A stretch of 64,000 nt of DNA from UBA4736 sp002404015 (GTDB lineage: Bacteria > Chloroflexota > Dormibacteria > Dormibacterales > Dormibacteraceae). The notes under the pieces were generated by a model that did not search any database, was not told where the DNA came from, and worked only from the letters and a program-made list of their open reading frames with translations. How positions within the stretch are numbered: position 1 is the first letter of the stretch; the number at the start of each line of letters is the position of its first letter. A program made the position numbers and the translations under genes. Positions 8,881 through 16,787 of the stretch are shown in pieces. Location of the stretch: NCBI GenBank assembly GCA_036747295.1, contig DAIOCN010000002.1, positions 124,001 through 188,000 of the forward strand, in the 5' to 3' direction.

Positions 8881-9569
8881 AGTGCGACGGCGGCCAGGTC
8901 CGCCAAGAGCACGGGGACGGTGCGGGCCAGGATCTTGAGGTCGGCCCAGACCGAGCGGGTGGCGACGTAGGCGAGGTCGAGAGCCATCATCTCCGGCGCC
9001 GTGCGGCGGTCGCGGCCGGAGACCTGCCAGGGGCCTGTGATCCCCGGCTTGACCTTCAGCCGGTCGTAGTACGACTCCTGGTAGTGCTCCAGCTCGTACG
9101 GGATGGCCGGCCGCGGCCCGACCAGGCTCATGTCCCCCCGGATGACGTTCACCAGCTGCGGCAGCTCGTCGAAGTTGGTCCCGCGCAGGATCCGGCCGAC
9201 CCGCGTCACCCGATCGTCTCCCGACTTTCGATAACCGCGCACCGCGTCGCTGCCCTGGAACCAGGCCCGGGCCAGCTCCTGGTGAACCCGCTCGTCGTTG
9301 CTCGGCCGCATGGTGCGGAACTTCCACATTCGGAAGTGGCGCCCGTCCCTTCCGACCCGCTTCTGGACGAAGAGGACGGGACCTTCGCCGTCAAGGTGGA
9401 TCAGCAGGGCGGCCAGCAGCATAAGGGGCGCCAGCAGGACCAGCGCAACGGAGGCGACGAGCAGGTCGACGATACGGGTGGCGGCGGCGTCGAGGGTGGC
9501 GCTCAGCGCGGGCCGGTCGCCCGCGCGCCGCAGCGCGTGGACGGGCTGGCCGAGGCGCAGCACCTGCAC
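8877..9569 (-). CDS. initiating sugar phosphotransferase (undecaprenyl-phosphate sugar transferase)
   Basis: A 230-aa polyprenol-phosphate hexose-1-phosphate transferase that would load the first sugar onto undecaprenyl phosphate. One membrane (re-entrant) helix lies at about 33-56. The family signatures follow: FVQKRVGRDG, MWKFRTM, NFDELPQLVNVIRGD, MSLVGPRP and KPGITGPWQVSGR. It lacks the large N-terminal multi-helix domain of WbaP-type enzymes, so it is the short catalytic form. As first gene of the minus-strand operon it starts the pathway; a DosR-like box and a divergent acetyltransferase gene lie upstream. Confidence 0.92.
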   Translation of the reverse strand: MQVLRLGQPVHALRRAGDRPALSATLDAAATRIVDLLVASVALVLLAPLMLLAALLIHLDGEGPVLFVQKRVGRDGRHFRMWKFRTMRPSNDERVHQELARAWFQGSDAVRGYRKSGDDRVTRVGRILRGTNFDELPQLVNVIRGDMSLVGPRPAIPYELEHYQESYYDRLKVKPGITGPWQVSGRDRRTAPEMMALDLAYVATRSVWADLKILARTVPVLLADLAAVAL

Positions 9570-9651
9570 CTAGACGCCCCTCGGGAATGCCGCGACGACA
9601 TGTGCCGAATACATATGAAGCACGCTAACAACTGCCCGGCCAGGCCCCAAT

Positions 9652-9665
9652 GGGACGTTTGACCA
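9652..9665. promoter_or_regulatory. DosR-like box between divergent polysaccharide genes
   Basis: GGGACGTTTGACCA matches the DosR/DevR consensus GGGACTTTNGNCCC at the GGGAC half and at G, C, C of the second half. It lies 83 bp upstream of the initiating transferase gene and 72 bp upstream of the acetyltransferase gene. Assignment to a NarL-type regulator is inference. Confidence 0.4.
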
Positions 9666-9667
9666 CC

Positions 9668-9681
9668 TTGTCCTATGACAA
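9668..9681. promoter_or_regulatory. short inverted repeat in divergent promoter region
   Basis: TTGTC-CTAT-GACAA is a perfect 5-bp inverted repeat just after the DosR-like box. It is a possible second operator in the same 167-bp divergent region. Confidence 0.3.
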
Positions 9682-9724
9682 CTGGGTAGGCTCGCAGCCG
9701 GGGCTCGCGTCGAGCGGCCGATGG

Positions 9725-9730
9725 TAGGCT
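9725..9730 (+). promoter_or_regulatory. -10 element, leaderless start of acetyltransferase gene
   Basis: TAGGCT ends 6 nt before the ATG at 9737. There is no Shine-Dalgarno site in between, so the transcript would begin at or next to the start codon. Confidence 0.5.
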
Positions 9731-9736
9731 GGGTCG

Positions 9737-10312
9737 ATGCTCAGCGCGGACGTCCGGGTGCACCCCTCGGCGGAGGTTTCGGAGGAGGCCGAGGTGGGTG
9801 ACGGCACCGCGATCTGGAACGAGGCCCAGGTTCGAGCGGGAGCTCGCGTCGGCCGCGAGTGTCTGTTCGGGAAGGGTGTCTACGTCGACGTCGACGTCGT
9901 CGTCGGGGACCGGGTGAAGCTCGAGAACCGGGTCTCGCTGTTCCGAGGCGCGCGGCTCGGTTCCGGCGTGTTCGTCGGCCCGCACTCCTGCTTGTTGAAC
10001 GACAAGCGGCCGCGGTCTCTCACGCCCGACGGGCAGCTCAAGGACCTCGCCGACTGGATCGTGAGCGGCGTCACCGTCGGCGACGGGGCCTCCATCGGCG
10101 GCGGCTGCACGGTGCTGCCCGGAGTAACGATCGGCCGCTACGCGCTGGTCGGCGCGGGCTCGGTGGTCACCCGGGACGTGCCCGACCACGGGCTGGTGTA
10201 CGGCAACCCCGCGCGCCTGGTCGGCTATGCCTGCGAGTGCGGGCAGCGGCTGGGGGCCGGCGGACTCTGCCCCGACTGCGGCCGCGTCCACGACCTCCCG
10301 GAGGCCGGTTGA
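9737..10312 (+). CDS. hexapeptide-repeat N-acetyltransferase (WbpD/WlbB-like)
   Basis: A left-handed beta-helix acyltransferase of 191 aa. Its imperfect hexapeptides run from VRVHPSAEVSEEAEVGDG to IGRYALVGAGSVVTRDVP, and the ending VYGNPARLVGY is typical of sugar N-acetyltransferases. WbpD/WlbB enzymes acetylate the 3-amino group of UDP-2-acetamido-3-amino-uronic acid. An extra C-terminal tail carries CECG and CPDCG, a small zinc-ribbon-like knuckle at about 170-185. The gene overlaps the following aminotransferase gene by 3-4 bp. With the Gfo/Idh protein downstream, the three would form a WbpB/E/D-like route to a diacetamido sugar. Family assignment is good; the exact substrate is inferred. 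Confidence 0.85.
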   Translation: MLSADVRVHPSAEVSEEAEVGDGTAIWNEAQVRAGARVGRECLFGKGVYVDVDVVVGDRVKLENRVSLFRGARLGSGVFVGPHSCLLNDKRPRSLTPDGQLKDLADWIVSGVTVGDGASIGGGCTVLPGVTIGRYALVGAGSVVTRDVPDHGLVYGNPARLVGYACECGQRLGAGGLCPDCGRVHDLPEAG

Positions 10313-11406
10313 CCGAGACCCAGATCTCGGTCGCCAAGCCCCTGCTCGGACCTGAGGAGGAGGCGGCGGTCATCGAGGTGATGCGCAGCGGGCAGCTGGC
10401 TCAGGGCGCCCGCGTCAAGGCGTTCGAGGCGGCCTTTGCCGCAGCCGTGGGCTCCCCCCACGCCGTGGCCACCTCGAACGGCACGACCGCGCTCCAGCTG
10501 GCGCTGCGCGCCTACGGGATCGGGCCGGGCGACGAGGTGATCACCAGCCCGCTCACCTTCATCGCCACCGCCAACGCCATCGTCCACGCGGGCGCCCGTC
10601 CGGTGTTCGGTGACGTCGACGCCACGCTGAACCTCGACCCGGCCTCGGCCGAGCGGCTGATCAACGAGCGCACCAGGGCGATCCTGCCCGTGCACCTGTA
10701 CGGCAACCCGTGCGACCTGGCGGCCTTCCAGGACATCGCGCGCCGGCATGGGCTGGCCCTGCTCCAGGACGCCTGCCAGGCGGTGGCGGCGACGATCCAG
10801 GGCCGGCCGCTGGGCGACTTCGGGAGCGCGGTCTACTCTTTCTACGCGACCAAGAACATCACGACCGGCGGCGAGGGCGGCATGGTCGTCACCCAGGACG
10901 AGCGGGTGGCCGCCTACTGCTTTGGGATGCGCCACCAGGCCTACTCGGCAGTCGGCGGCTACGTACACGACGCCGTCGGCTACAACTTCAGGATGACCGA
11001 GATCCAGGCCGCGATCGGCCTCTGCCAGCTGGACAAGCTGGAGCGCCTCACCGACCAGAGGCGGGCCAACGCCGGCTACTTCGACGAGGCGATCGACCAC
11101 CAGCGTTTCCCCCGGCCCCGCGTCCTGCCCGGCCACCGGCACGTGTACCACCAGTACGTGGTCAGGATTCCAGCCGAGTCCGGCACGACCCGCGACCAGG
11201 TCCAGGCCGCGCTGCAGGCTCGGGGAATCGGCTCCGCCGTCCACTACCCGGTACCGGTGCACCTCCAGCCCGCCTACTCGACGGACGGCCACCCCAGCCT
11301 GCCCGCGGCGGAGGCGGCGGCCTCGGAGGTCCTCTCGATCCCCGTGCACCCCGCCCTCAGCCGGCCGGAGCTGGAGCGGGTGGCGGAGGCTTTCCGGACG
11401 CTCTAG
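10309..11406 (+). CDS. DegT/DnrJ/EryC1-type sugar aminotransferase (WbpE-like)
   Basis: A PLP-dependent aminotransferase of 365 aa that puts an amino group on a keto-sugar nucleotide. Start is TTG at 10309, overlapping the stop of the acetyltransferase gene; upstream extensions are out-of-frame shadows of that gene. Visible features are TSNGTTALQLAL at 55-66 for cofactor phosphate binding, LLQDACQA at about 151-158 with the Asp that contacts the pyridine nitrogen, and Lys182 in SFYATKNITTGGEGG as Schiff-base lysine. Context next to WbpD- and WbpB-like genes points to the 3-amination step of UDP-GlcNAc-derived uronic acid. Its end meets the convergent deacetylase gene with 4 bp overlap. Confidence 0.88.
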   Translation: MTETQISVAKPLLGPEEEAAVIEVMRSGQLAQGARVKAFEAAFAAAVGSPHAVATSNGTTALQLALRAYGIGPGDEVITSPLTFIATANAIVHAGARPVFGDVDATLNLDPASAERLINERTRAILPVHLYGNPCDLAAFQDIARRHGLALLQDACQAVAATIQGRPLGDFGSAVYSFYATKNITTGGEGGMVVTQDERVAAYCFGMRHQAYSAVGGYVHDAVGYNFRMTEIQAAIGLCQLDKLERLTDQRRANAGYFDEAIDHQRFPRPRVLPGHRHVYHQYVVRIPAESGTTRDQVQAALQARGIGSAVHYPVPVHLQPAYSTDGHPSLPAAEAAASEVLSIPVHPALSRPELERVAEAFRTL

Positions 11407-12668
11407 CCGGCCAGGCGGTGGCCGGCGCCGGCAGCCGCGGCAGCCAGGCTCAGGCGGCCATCCGGTTCGATCTCCAGCACTCCGGGCACCGCCCCCGGGA
11501 CATCGAGCGGGGCGGCCGCCTCGGCTCGGGCCCGCCACCAGCGGGCGACCTCGCGCGGAAGCGCGTGCCACTGCTCGTCCGATCCCTCGCGCACCTGCCT
11601 CAGGAACTGCTCGTACATCGGCCAGAGCGGCCCCTCGCGGAGGTAGTCGGGGTGGGAGTTGAGGAGTGCCATGCCGCCCACCGACCTGATGAACGCCAGC
11701 TTCTCCAGCCACAGCTTGGGTGTCCTCTCGCCCAGGACCGCCGCCAGCGTGTGGTCCTGCGGGAGGGTGTACGGCAGCTCCCAGAAGCGGCCGATGCGGA
11801 ACGGCCAGACCGTCATGACGCCTCCGGGGATCGGTTCGTAGGGATCGCTGTCGAAGAAGGAGAGGTCGTACTCCATCTCCAGGTCCTGCATCCAGCCCGG
11901 GTGGCGGTGGGTCAGCGGCGAGCGGAACCCGACGGCACCCAGCTCCCGCAGGTGGCGGTTGATCCTGGCCGCACGGCGCAGGAACCGGCGGCGGCTCGAG
12001 AACAGGCGCCCGTCATGACGGCAGCCGTGGACGCCGATCTCAAAGCCGCGGCCGCGCAGATCGGCGATCAAGCCCTGGTCGAGGGGATAGCGCTCGGTCA
12101 CGAAGTTGAACGAGGAGCGGAATCCCAGGCCCTCCTCCAGGTCGGCCACCCGGGCCGCGAACGCCTGACCTTTGGCGGTCTCGATGTCGTGCGTCAGAAC
12201 GAATGCGAACTGGCGGCCCTCCGGCCACAGGCGCACGTACGGGAGCCGCTCCAGGCCGCGCGCCTTGGCGAGGTGCCCGACGGTCGCGGCGAGGAAGGCA
12301 GCCCACCGCGGCTCCTCCGGCCAGCCCAGCTCGAAGCGCTGTTCGGCAACCCCTCGGTGAAGGCTCCGCAGCCGGGTCGTGAGCGACCTCGGCAGCAGGG
12401 GTTTCAGGCGGTAGTAGGCACGACGGGGGAGGCCGAGCCGCCAGTGGTCGGGGCCGAACTGGCCCTCGCCGAGCGTGTTGAAGAGCAGCGCGGCGGCATC
12501 ATCACCGTCCCGGCGAGCCGCGGCCGGCAGCTCGCCGGCGGCCTTCGCGATCGCCGCCGACCACTCCGGGTCGGTCGGCGCGGGGTCCACTGTCAGGCGC
12601 CAGAAGGCCTGCGGAGTGTTGCTGGCGGTGAGCTCGGGGCCCGGCCTGTCGGTCGCGACCTCAGGCAC
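11403..12668 (-). CDS. polysaccharide deacetylase family protein
   Basis: A 421-aa protein with a NodB-type fold in its middle and no signal peptide, so it is cytoplasmic. Metal-site residues are visible: FVLTHDIE with Asp161, and GVHGCRHDG with His214 and His218, followed by GFRSP for the active-site Arg. The about 140-residue N-terminal extension (GQFGPDHWRLGLPRRAYY) has no motif I recognise. It probably deacetylates a carbohydrate within the polysaccharide pathway. The start overlaps the stop of the Gfo/Idh gene by 8 bp, so the two are co-transcribed. Confidence 0.82.
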   Translation of the reverse strand: MPEVATDRPGPELTASNTPQAFWRLTVDPAPTDPEWSAAIAKAAGELPAAARRDGDDAAALLFNTLGEGQFGPDHWRLGLPRRAYYRLKPLLPRSLTTRLRSLHRGVAEQRFELGWPEEPRWAAFLAATVGHLAKARGLERLPYVRLWPEGRQFAFVLTHDIETAKGQAFAARVADLEEGLGFRSSFNFVTERYPLDQGLIADLRGRGFEIGVHGCRHDGRLFSSRRRFLRRAARINRHLRELGAVGFRSPLTHRHPGWMQDLEMEYDLSFFDSDPYEPIPGGVMTVWPFRIGRFWELPYTLPQDHTLAAVLGERTPKLWLEKLAFIRSVGGMALLNSHPDYLREGPLWPMYEQFLRQVREGSDEQWHALPREVARWWRARAEAAAPLDVPGAVPGVLEIEPDGRLSLAAAAAGAGHRLAG

Positions 12669-13836
12669 TCGCCACGAGGCCCAGCCCGGGCTCCGGCTGG
12701 CTGGTGAGGACGCGGTCGAGGCGGAGTCGCAGCCGCTCCACGCCGACCCGCTCGGGGATCACGACCGCCTCCTCGCGCCCCCCGTTGTGCAGCGACCTGT
12801 CCGCCGCCTCCAGTATGGCCACAACAACGAGGCCCTGGTGGCCGTCGGTCACCGGGGGTCGGCCGGTTCGGACTGAGCTCAGGAAGTCGGCGCACTCCAG
12901 GCGGAGCGGCTCCTGCCACTCGATGTAGGGGATCGTGATCGCGCCGTAGCGATAGGAGAGCTGGAACTCGCCGAAATTGTCCGTCAGCGGCGTCGTCACG
13001 CCCTTGTCGAACACGCGGATCTTCTCGCCAAGGGAGACGTCGTTGTAGACGACCATCTTGGCGTCGCCGACCACCGTGATCCGGCGCACCTTGGCCGGGT
13101 CCAGCCAGCTCACGTGCATCTGGGCGAGCACTCCGTTCGGGAACGTGAGCGTGAGGTAGGCGACGTCGTGCACGCCCGGCTGCACGCAGCTGCTGCCCCT
13201 CGCGCTGACCGAGACCGGAGCCTCGCCGAGGATGTCGACGAGGATCGAGATGTCGTGCGGCGCCAGGTCCCAGAGCACGTTGACGAGCGGGTGGAACTGG
13301 CCCAGGTTGAGGCGCGCGCCGTCCACATAGTGGACGCGCCCCAGCTCGCCGCTGCGCACCATCCGGCGCAGCTCGGCCACCGCCGGGTTGTAGAGGAAGG
13401 TGTGGCCGACCATCAGCGTCAGGTCGCGTTCGGCCGCCAGGTTCAGCAGGTCCTGGGCCTCCTCGACGCTGGCCGCCAGGGGCTTCTCGACGAGCACATG
13501 CTTGCCGGCGAGGAGCGCCTCGCGGGCGACCGCGTGGTGGGTGTGGATGGGCGTCGCGACGACGACCGCCTCCACGTCGCTGGCGAGCAATTCCTGGTGG
13601 TCCGGTAGGGCGAGGACGCGGTCGTAGCGGGAGCGGACGTAGTCGAGTCGCGACGGCCGGCGATCGGCCACCGCGACGAGCTGAGCCTCCGGAAGCTCGG
13701 AGAAGTTGCGAATCAGCTGCGGGCCCCAGTAGCCGCAGCCGATGACACCGACCCGGACAGGCGTTTCGAGCCCGGGGCGAGGGGTGCGCCGGTCGGCCAC
13801 TCTCCGCTTGGGAACGAGACCTCTGCGGATCGCCAT
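12661..13836 (-). CDS. Gfo/Idh/MocA-family NAD(P)-dependent sugar oxidoreductase (WbpB-like)
   Basis: A 391-aa dehydrogenase. The nucleotide-binding motif VGVIGCGYWGPQ lies near residue 30, followed by the family motif HVLVEKPLAAS with the catalytic-site Lys, and a C-terminal sheet domain. The ATG at 13836 is favoured because TACGCT ends 9 nt upstream; the frame is open to 13950, but that part covers a regulatory region. WbpB oxidises the C3 hydroxyl of UDP-GlcNAcA before amination, which matches the aminotransferase and acetyltransferase genes nearby. The UDP-GlcNAc 6-dehydrogenase needed before it is not in this window. Confidence 0.85.
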   Translation of the reverse strand: MAIRRGLVPKRRVADRRTPRPGLETPVRVGVIGCGYWGPQLIRNFSELPEAQLVAVADRRPSRLDYVRSRYDRVLALPDHQELLASDVEAVVVATPIHTHHAVAREALLAGKHVLVEKPLAASVEEAQDLLNLAAERDLTLMVGHTFLYNPAVAELRRMVRSGELGRVHYVDGARLNLGQFHPLVNVLWDLAPHDISILVDILGEAPVSVSARGSSCVQPGVHDVAYLTLTFPNGVLAQMHVSWLDPAKVRRITVVGDAKMVVYNDVSLGEKIRVFDKGVTTPLTDNFGEFQLSYRYGAITIPYIEWQEPLRLECADFLSSVRTGRPPVTDGHQGLVVVAILEAADRSLHNGGREEAVVIPERVGVERLRLRLDRVLTSQPEPGLGLVASA

Positions 13837-13903
13837 CGCCCATTGAGCGTAAGAAACGCTTGCCGCCGCCACAATGGGTCGCTCGGCGGTCGCAGGGTCA
13901 GGA

Positions 13904-13935
13904 GTGTCCCGTTGCCACTCGGGACACCCGGTGTC
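13904..13935. promoter_or_regulatory. nested inverted repeats upstream of the repeat-protein gene
   Basis: GTGTCCCG (13904-13911) and CGGGACAC (13920-13927) form a perfect 8-bp stem with an 8-nt loop. GACACC-C-GGTGTC (13923-13935) is a second palindrome sharing its right arm. The -35 hexamer of the putative downstream promoter lies in the loop, so a bound regulator would compete with polymerase. Confidence 0.5.
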
Positions 13936-13941
13936 TAGAGT
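13912..13941 (+). promoter_or_regulatory. putative promoter of repeat surface protein gene
   Basis: TTGCCA (13912-13917) and TAGAGT (13936-13941) are 18 bp apart. The start codon follows after a leader with a GAGGTG ribosome site at 13989-13994. Confidence 0.45.
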
Positions 13942-14000
13942 GACGTACATAGGGAGTTCTCAGTGGACTACTGGCCAATTTTCAATCGAGGTGAAAGGTG

Positions 14001-14357
14001 ATGACGCGAAGGCAAATCGTCGCCGGCGTTTCCGGAGCTGCGGTGGGTGTGCTGCTTTCGCTCCCCGTGTACGCCTATCAGGGCGTTCCGGAAAGCGGGG
14101 GGGTCAACGGGGATACCGGCGCCGTCCAGGCAAGCGGGGGGGTCAACGGGGATACCGGCGCCGTCCAGGCAAGCGGGGGGGTCAACGGGGATACCGGCGC
14201 CGTCCAGGCAAGCACTGGCACGTCCGTGCTGCCCAACACGTCGGCGGTCCCGCCGGCCCTCAACGTGACCGGCCTGGTCATCGCGGGCGGAGCGGCAGGC
14301 GGCGGCCTGCTCCTGCTGGCTGGGCTCGGCCTGGCGCGGAGGCGTCGGACCTCCTAG
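14001..14357 (+). CDS. small exported repeat protein with sortase-type C-terminus
   Basis: A 118-aa surface protein. The ATG at 14001 has GAGGTG upstream; a GTG at 13998 is an equally placed alternative. An N-terminal signal segment (RRQIVAGVSGAAVGVLLSLP) is followed by three identical 13-residue repeats SGGVNGDTGAVQA, then LPNTS, a hydrophobic stretch rich in Gly/Leu and the tail RRRRTS. LPNTS is a plausible variant of the LPxTG sorting motif. The sortase gene that follows, convergent across a terminator, is the likely partner. The exact DNA repeats imply recent expansion or homogenisation. Function unknown. Confidence 0.72.
   Translation: MTRRQIVAGVSGAAVGVLLSLPVYAYQGVPESGGVNGDTGAVQASGGVNGDTGAVQASGGVNGDTGAVQASTGTSVLPNTSAVPPALNVTGLVIAGGAAGGGLLLLAGLGLARRRRTS
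14094..14210 (+). repeat. three perfect 39-bp tandem repeats inside the surface-protein gene
   Basis: Units at 14094-14132, 14133-14171 and 14172-14210 are identical at DNA level and keep frame, each coding for 13 residues. Assembly may have collapsed or expanded the true copy number. Confidence 0.95.
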
Positions 14358-14371
14358 CTTCGAACTAAGCC

Positions 14372-14420
14372 GCGGGGCTGGGGCGGGCTGCGGTGTCCCG
14401 GCCCCGGCCCCGCTTTTTTT
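14372..14420 (+). terminator. rho-independent terminator
   Basis: A GC-rich hairpin (arms at about 14372-14387 and 14397-14413, mismatched at two positions) is followed by seven T residues at 14414-14420. It lies 15 bp after the repeat-protein gene and closes that gene before the convergent sortase gene. Confidence 0.85.
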
Positions 14421-14436
14421 GTCCAGTGCGCGGTGC

Positions 14437-15012
14437 TTACGCGCCCTCCGGCCTCGCCACCACCACGATGCGCGGGTCCAACGGGTTGTAGGTCGTGCAC
14501 GTCAGGAGGACGAGCTCCTCATGGTTCGCCGGCTGCAGGACGGACGCGTCGTTGCTCGGCCAGCGGGCGAAGTACTGGGTGATGACGTACTTCATCTCGG
14601 GCCCGCCGGTGCGCTCGATCAGGATCTCCTGGCCGGGGTGCGCCCTGAACAGGGGCCCGAACATGCCGTCGCGAGCGTGGGCGTACACGAGCGAACGGCC
14701 GCCCTCCCCGGGCGACTTGAGACTGGGGTACAGCGCAGCCTTGTTGAGGGGAACGTTGAGGCCGTCGCCAACCACCAGCGGGAGGTCGATCTGCAGCTCC
14801 GGGACCTTGATGCGGAGCTCGACCGGGCCCGGCGCGGCGCCCGGCGGCGGGCTGGCGAAAACCCCGCTCGTGATGATGGGCGCCGGCAGCAGCGACCGGG
14901 CCGTGGCGGCGGGGTCCGGCGCCCGGGGCGGCTCGATTGCCACCCACGCGGTCATCTCGAGTATCAGGATCCCGGCGGCGAACGCGGCGGCCGGCCAGAG
15001 GCGCCTCACCAT
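14437..15012 (-). CDS. second sortase
   Basis: A membrane-anchored transpeptidase of 191 aa. One N-terminal helix at about 7-27 is followed by a Pro/Ala-rich linker and the sortase barrel. Catalytic residues are His112 in VYAHARDG, Cys172 in LLTCTTYNP and Arg181 in LDPRIVVVARP. It has little similarity to the first sortase beyond these motifs, so it probably serves a different signal, the best candidate being the LPNTS protein encoded next to it. It overlaps the end of the DUF4012 gene by 7 bp and is likely co-transcribed with it. Confidence 0.85.
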   Translation of the reverse strand: MVRRLWPAAAFAAGILILEMTAWVAIEPPRAPDPAATARSLLPAPIITSGVFASPPPGAAPGPVELRIKVPELQIDLPLVVGDGLNVPLNKAALYPSLKSPGEGGRSLVYAHARDGMFGPLFRAHPGQEILIERTGGPEMKYVITQYFARWPSNDASVLQPANHEELVLLTCTTYNPLDPRIVVVARPEGA

Positions 15013-16787
15013 CGGTAGCTGAGCACCTGGTCGCGCTCCAGCCCGGTCGTCCTGCGGTCGCTGCCCCCCGGGTAGCTCACGGATATGGTCGCTGGCAGAT
15101 CCAGCACCCCGGCCTGCTTCTGCAGGTACAGCGTGTACTGCCGGGATTCCTGGAGCGGGACCTCATACGCCAGCCGGATCACCGCCTGGTGACCACGCGG
15201 AACCGAGAAGAAGCCCCCGACCACCTGCTTGCCGTGCTCCAGGTAGATTCGGTCGGGTGCGGTCGCTACCGGCTGCCCGTCGAGCAGGATCTGGAAGCTT
15301 GCCACCGAGGCCTGCTCCGGCAGGTAGAAGCGCACATAGTCCCGGTAGGAGCCGTCGCCGGGGTTGAGCAGGCGGTCGGCCGCGTCCACGGCGGCCGGCA
15401 TCTGGTACGTGACCTGCAGCTCGTGCCGGCTGAGCCCGCCGGCGTACACCTCGGTCTTGAGGTCGAGTGTCTTGTGTACGAACCAGTCCCCCTTGGTGCC
15501 GCCGACGTTGGCGTCGATCAGCATCAGGTAGTCGTCGCTCGCCGCTGTGAGCGTGGAGCCGTCGTACCGGGCGGCGACCAGGGCCTGCTGGGCGCCGGCG
15601 TCATGCATGTAGATCTGCACATGCCGGTTGATCGCCTGCTGCTGGATGACGCTCAGCAGCGCCGGCCAGGAGCTCACCGGCTGAGCCAGCACCTGCTTCA
15701 GGACCTCCTGGGCGACCGCCGGCAGGGCCTGCTTGCCCACCGTGGTGTCGATACGGGCGTTGACGATGTTGTTGAGCTTGGCGAAGAAGTCATCTGAAGT
15801 GAACGTCCCGTAACCGGGCACGTCCACCGGCCCTGTCACCTTGAGCAGCGCTGCCACTGCGTAGGGATCCACCGAGAGCGTGCCCTGAAGGTCCGAGGGC
15901 ACCGCCGACTTGTACATGGCCTCGGTCAGCCGGGCCGTGGTCGGAAAATCGGGATCCCAGCCGGCGTCGCCGAGCTCCAGCGAGTTCTTGTAGAACTCCA
16001 GGTAGCGGTCGAGCGGCGAGGGCACGGGGAGCCGCTCCTTGAACAGCGGGTTCAGGGCGTCGTAGTCGTGCAGGTCGAGCTGGGTCGGCGACCCCTGGTC
16101 GAACGTCACGGTTCCGGCGGAACCGATCAGGCCGCCTGAGGGCCTGATCTCAGAGGGGTTCTCCAGCAGCACCAGGTACGTCATTGGCTGCTGGGCGCCG
16201 AGCGCCGACGGCAGAAAGCGGGCGGCGACCGACGAGGCGGCCGCCTGCGCCTCCGCTGGGCGGAGCTGCGCGGCTGCGATATGGAGCCGCGACTTCAGCG
16301 GCGCCACCAGGGCGAGCTTCTGGTCCTCGTCCAGCCGGCGCAGGGCGGGGCCCAGGCGGGACTCCGCGTCGGCCAACGGGACCTGGGTCTCGGCCAGCAG
16401 GCTCAGCAGGCGCCGGCCGGGAGGCTTCTGGTCCTTCGCCTCGCCAAGATAGGCGGTGCCGACCTTGACGAAGTCCGCGAAGGCGCCGCCCGCGGCGACT
16501 GCCGCGTCGCAGAGGTCCAGGGCCGCTCGCGCCTGATCGCCCAGGACTGGCAGGCGGCCGGCCAGGCCCAGCCCGGGGTCGTTGTCAAGGCGGGTGCAGC
16601 CCGCCACGATTAGGGGCTGGGCGCGGGCCTGGAGGCGGGCGGAGGCCGCCACGCGGCCTGGCGTCCATTGCTCGGGGCTCGTCCCGAGGTTGTCGCGAGC
16701 CTCGCCGAGGAGCGCGGTTCCCTGCTGGACGTCGCGGACCGCGATCCCGAGATCGACACCCTCCGCGACCAGGATGGCTGCCGGCAA
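15006..16787 (-). CDS. DUF4012 domain membrane protein
   Basis: At least 593 aa, with the extracellular DUF4012 pattern: YLVLLENPSEIRPSGGLIGS, LDRYLEFYKNS, DAGWDPDFPTTA and PYAVAALLKVTGPVDVPGYG. The family is often found with polysaccharide clusters; its molecular role is not established as far as I know. The first standard start is TTG at 16787, but this cuts a membrane helix in half. The same frame continues upstream to about 16890 and adds a basic stretch (ARKRVRW) plus the missing half of the helix, without any ATG, GTG or TTG. The real start is therefore uncertain. DosR-like boxes lie upstream. Confidence 0.8.
   Translation of the reverse strand: MPAAILVAEGVDLGIAVRDVQQGTALLGEARDNLGTSPEQWTPGRVAASARLQARAQPLIVAGCTRLDNDPGLGLAGRLPVLGDQARAALDLCDAAVAAGGAFADFVKVGTAYLGEAKDQKPPGRRLLSLLAETQVPLADAESRLGPALRRLDEDQKLALVAPLKSRLHIAAAQLRPAEAQAAASSVAARFLPSALGAQQPMTYLVLLENPSEIRPSGGLIGSAGTVTFDQGSPTQLDLHDYDALNPLFKERLPVPSPLDRYLEFYKNSLELGDAGWDPDFPTTARLTEAMYKSAVPSDLQGTLSVDPYAVAALLKVTGPVDVPGYGTFTSDDFFAKLNNIVNARIDTTVGKQALPAVAQEVLKQVLAQPVSSWPALLSVIQQQAINRHVQIYMHDAGAQQALVAARYDGSTLTAASDDYLMLIDANVGGTKGDWFVHKTLDLKTEVYAGGLSRHELQVTYQMPAAVDAADRLLNPGDGSYRDYVRFYLPEQASVASFQILLDGQPVATAPDRIYLEHGKQVVGGFFSVPRGHQAVIRLAYEVPLQESRQYTLYLQKQAGVLDLPATISVSYPGGSDRRTTGLERDQVLSYRW

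Noticed and set aside
10225..11712. Minus-strand frame of 495 codons
   Set aside because: Antisense to the aminotransferase gene, which has cofactor motifs and family length.
14094..14210. Possible CRISPR array
   Set aside because: Units are contiguous with no spacers and lie in frame inside a coding sequence.
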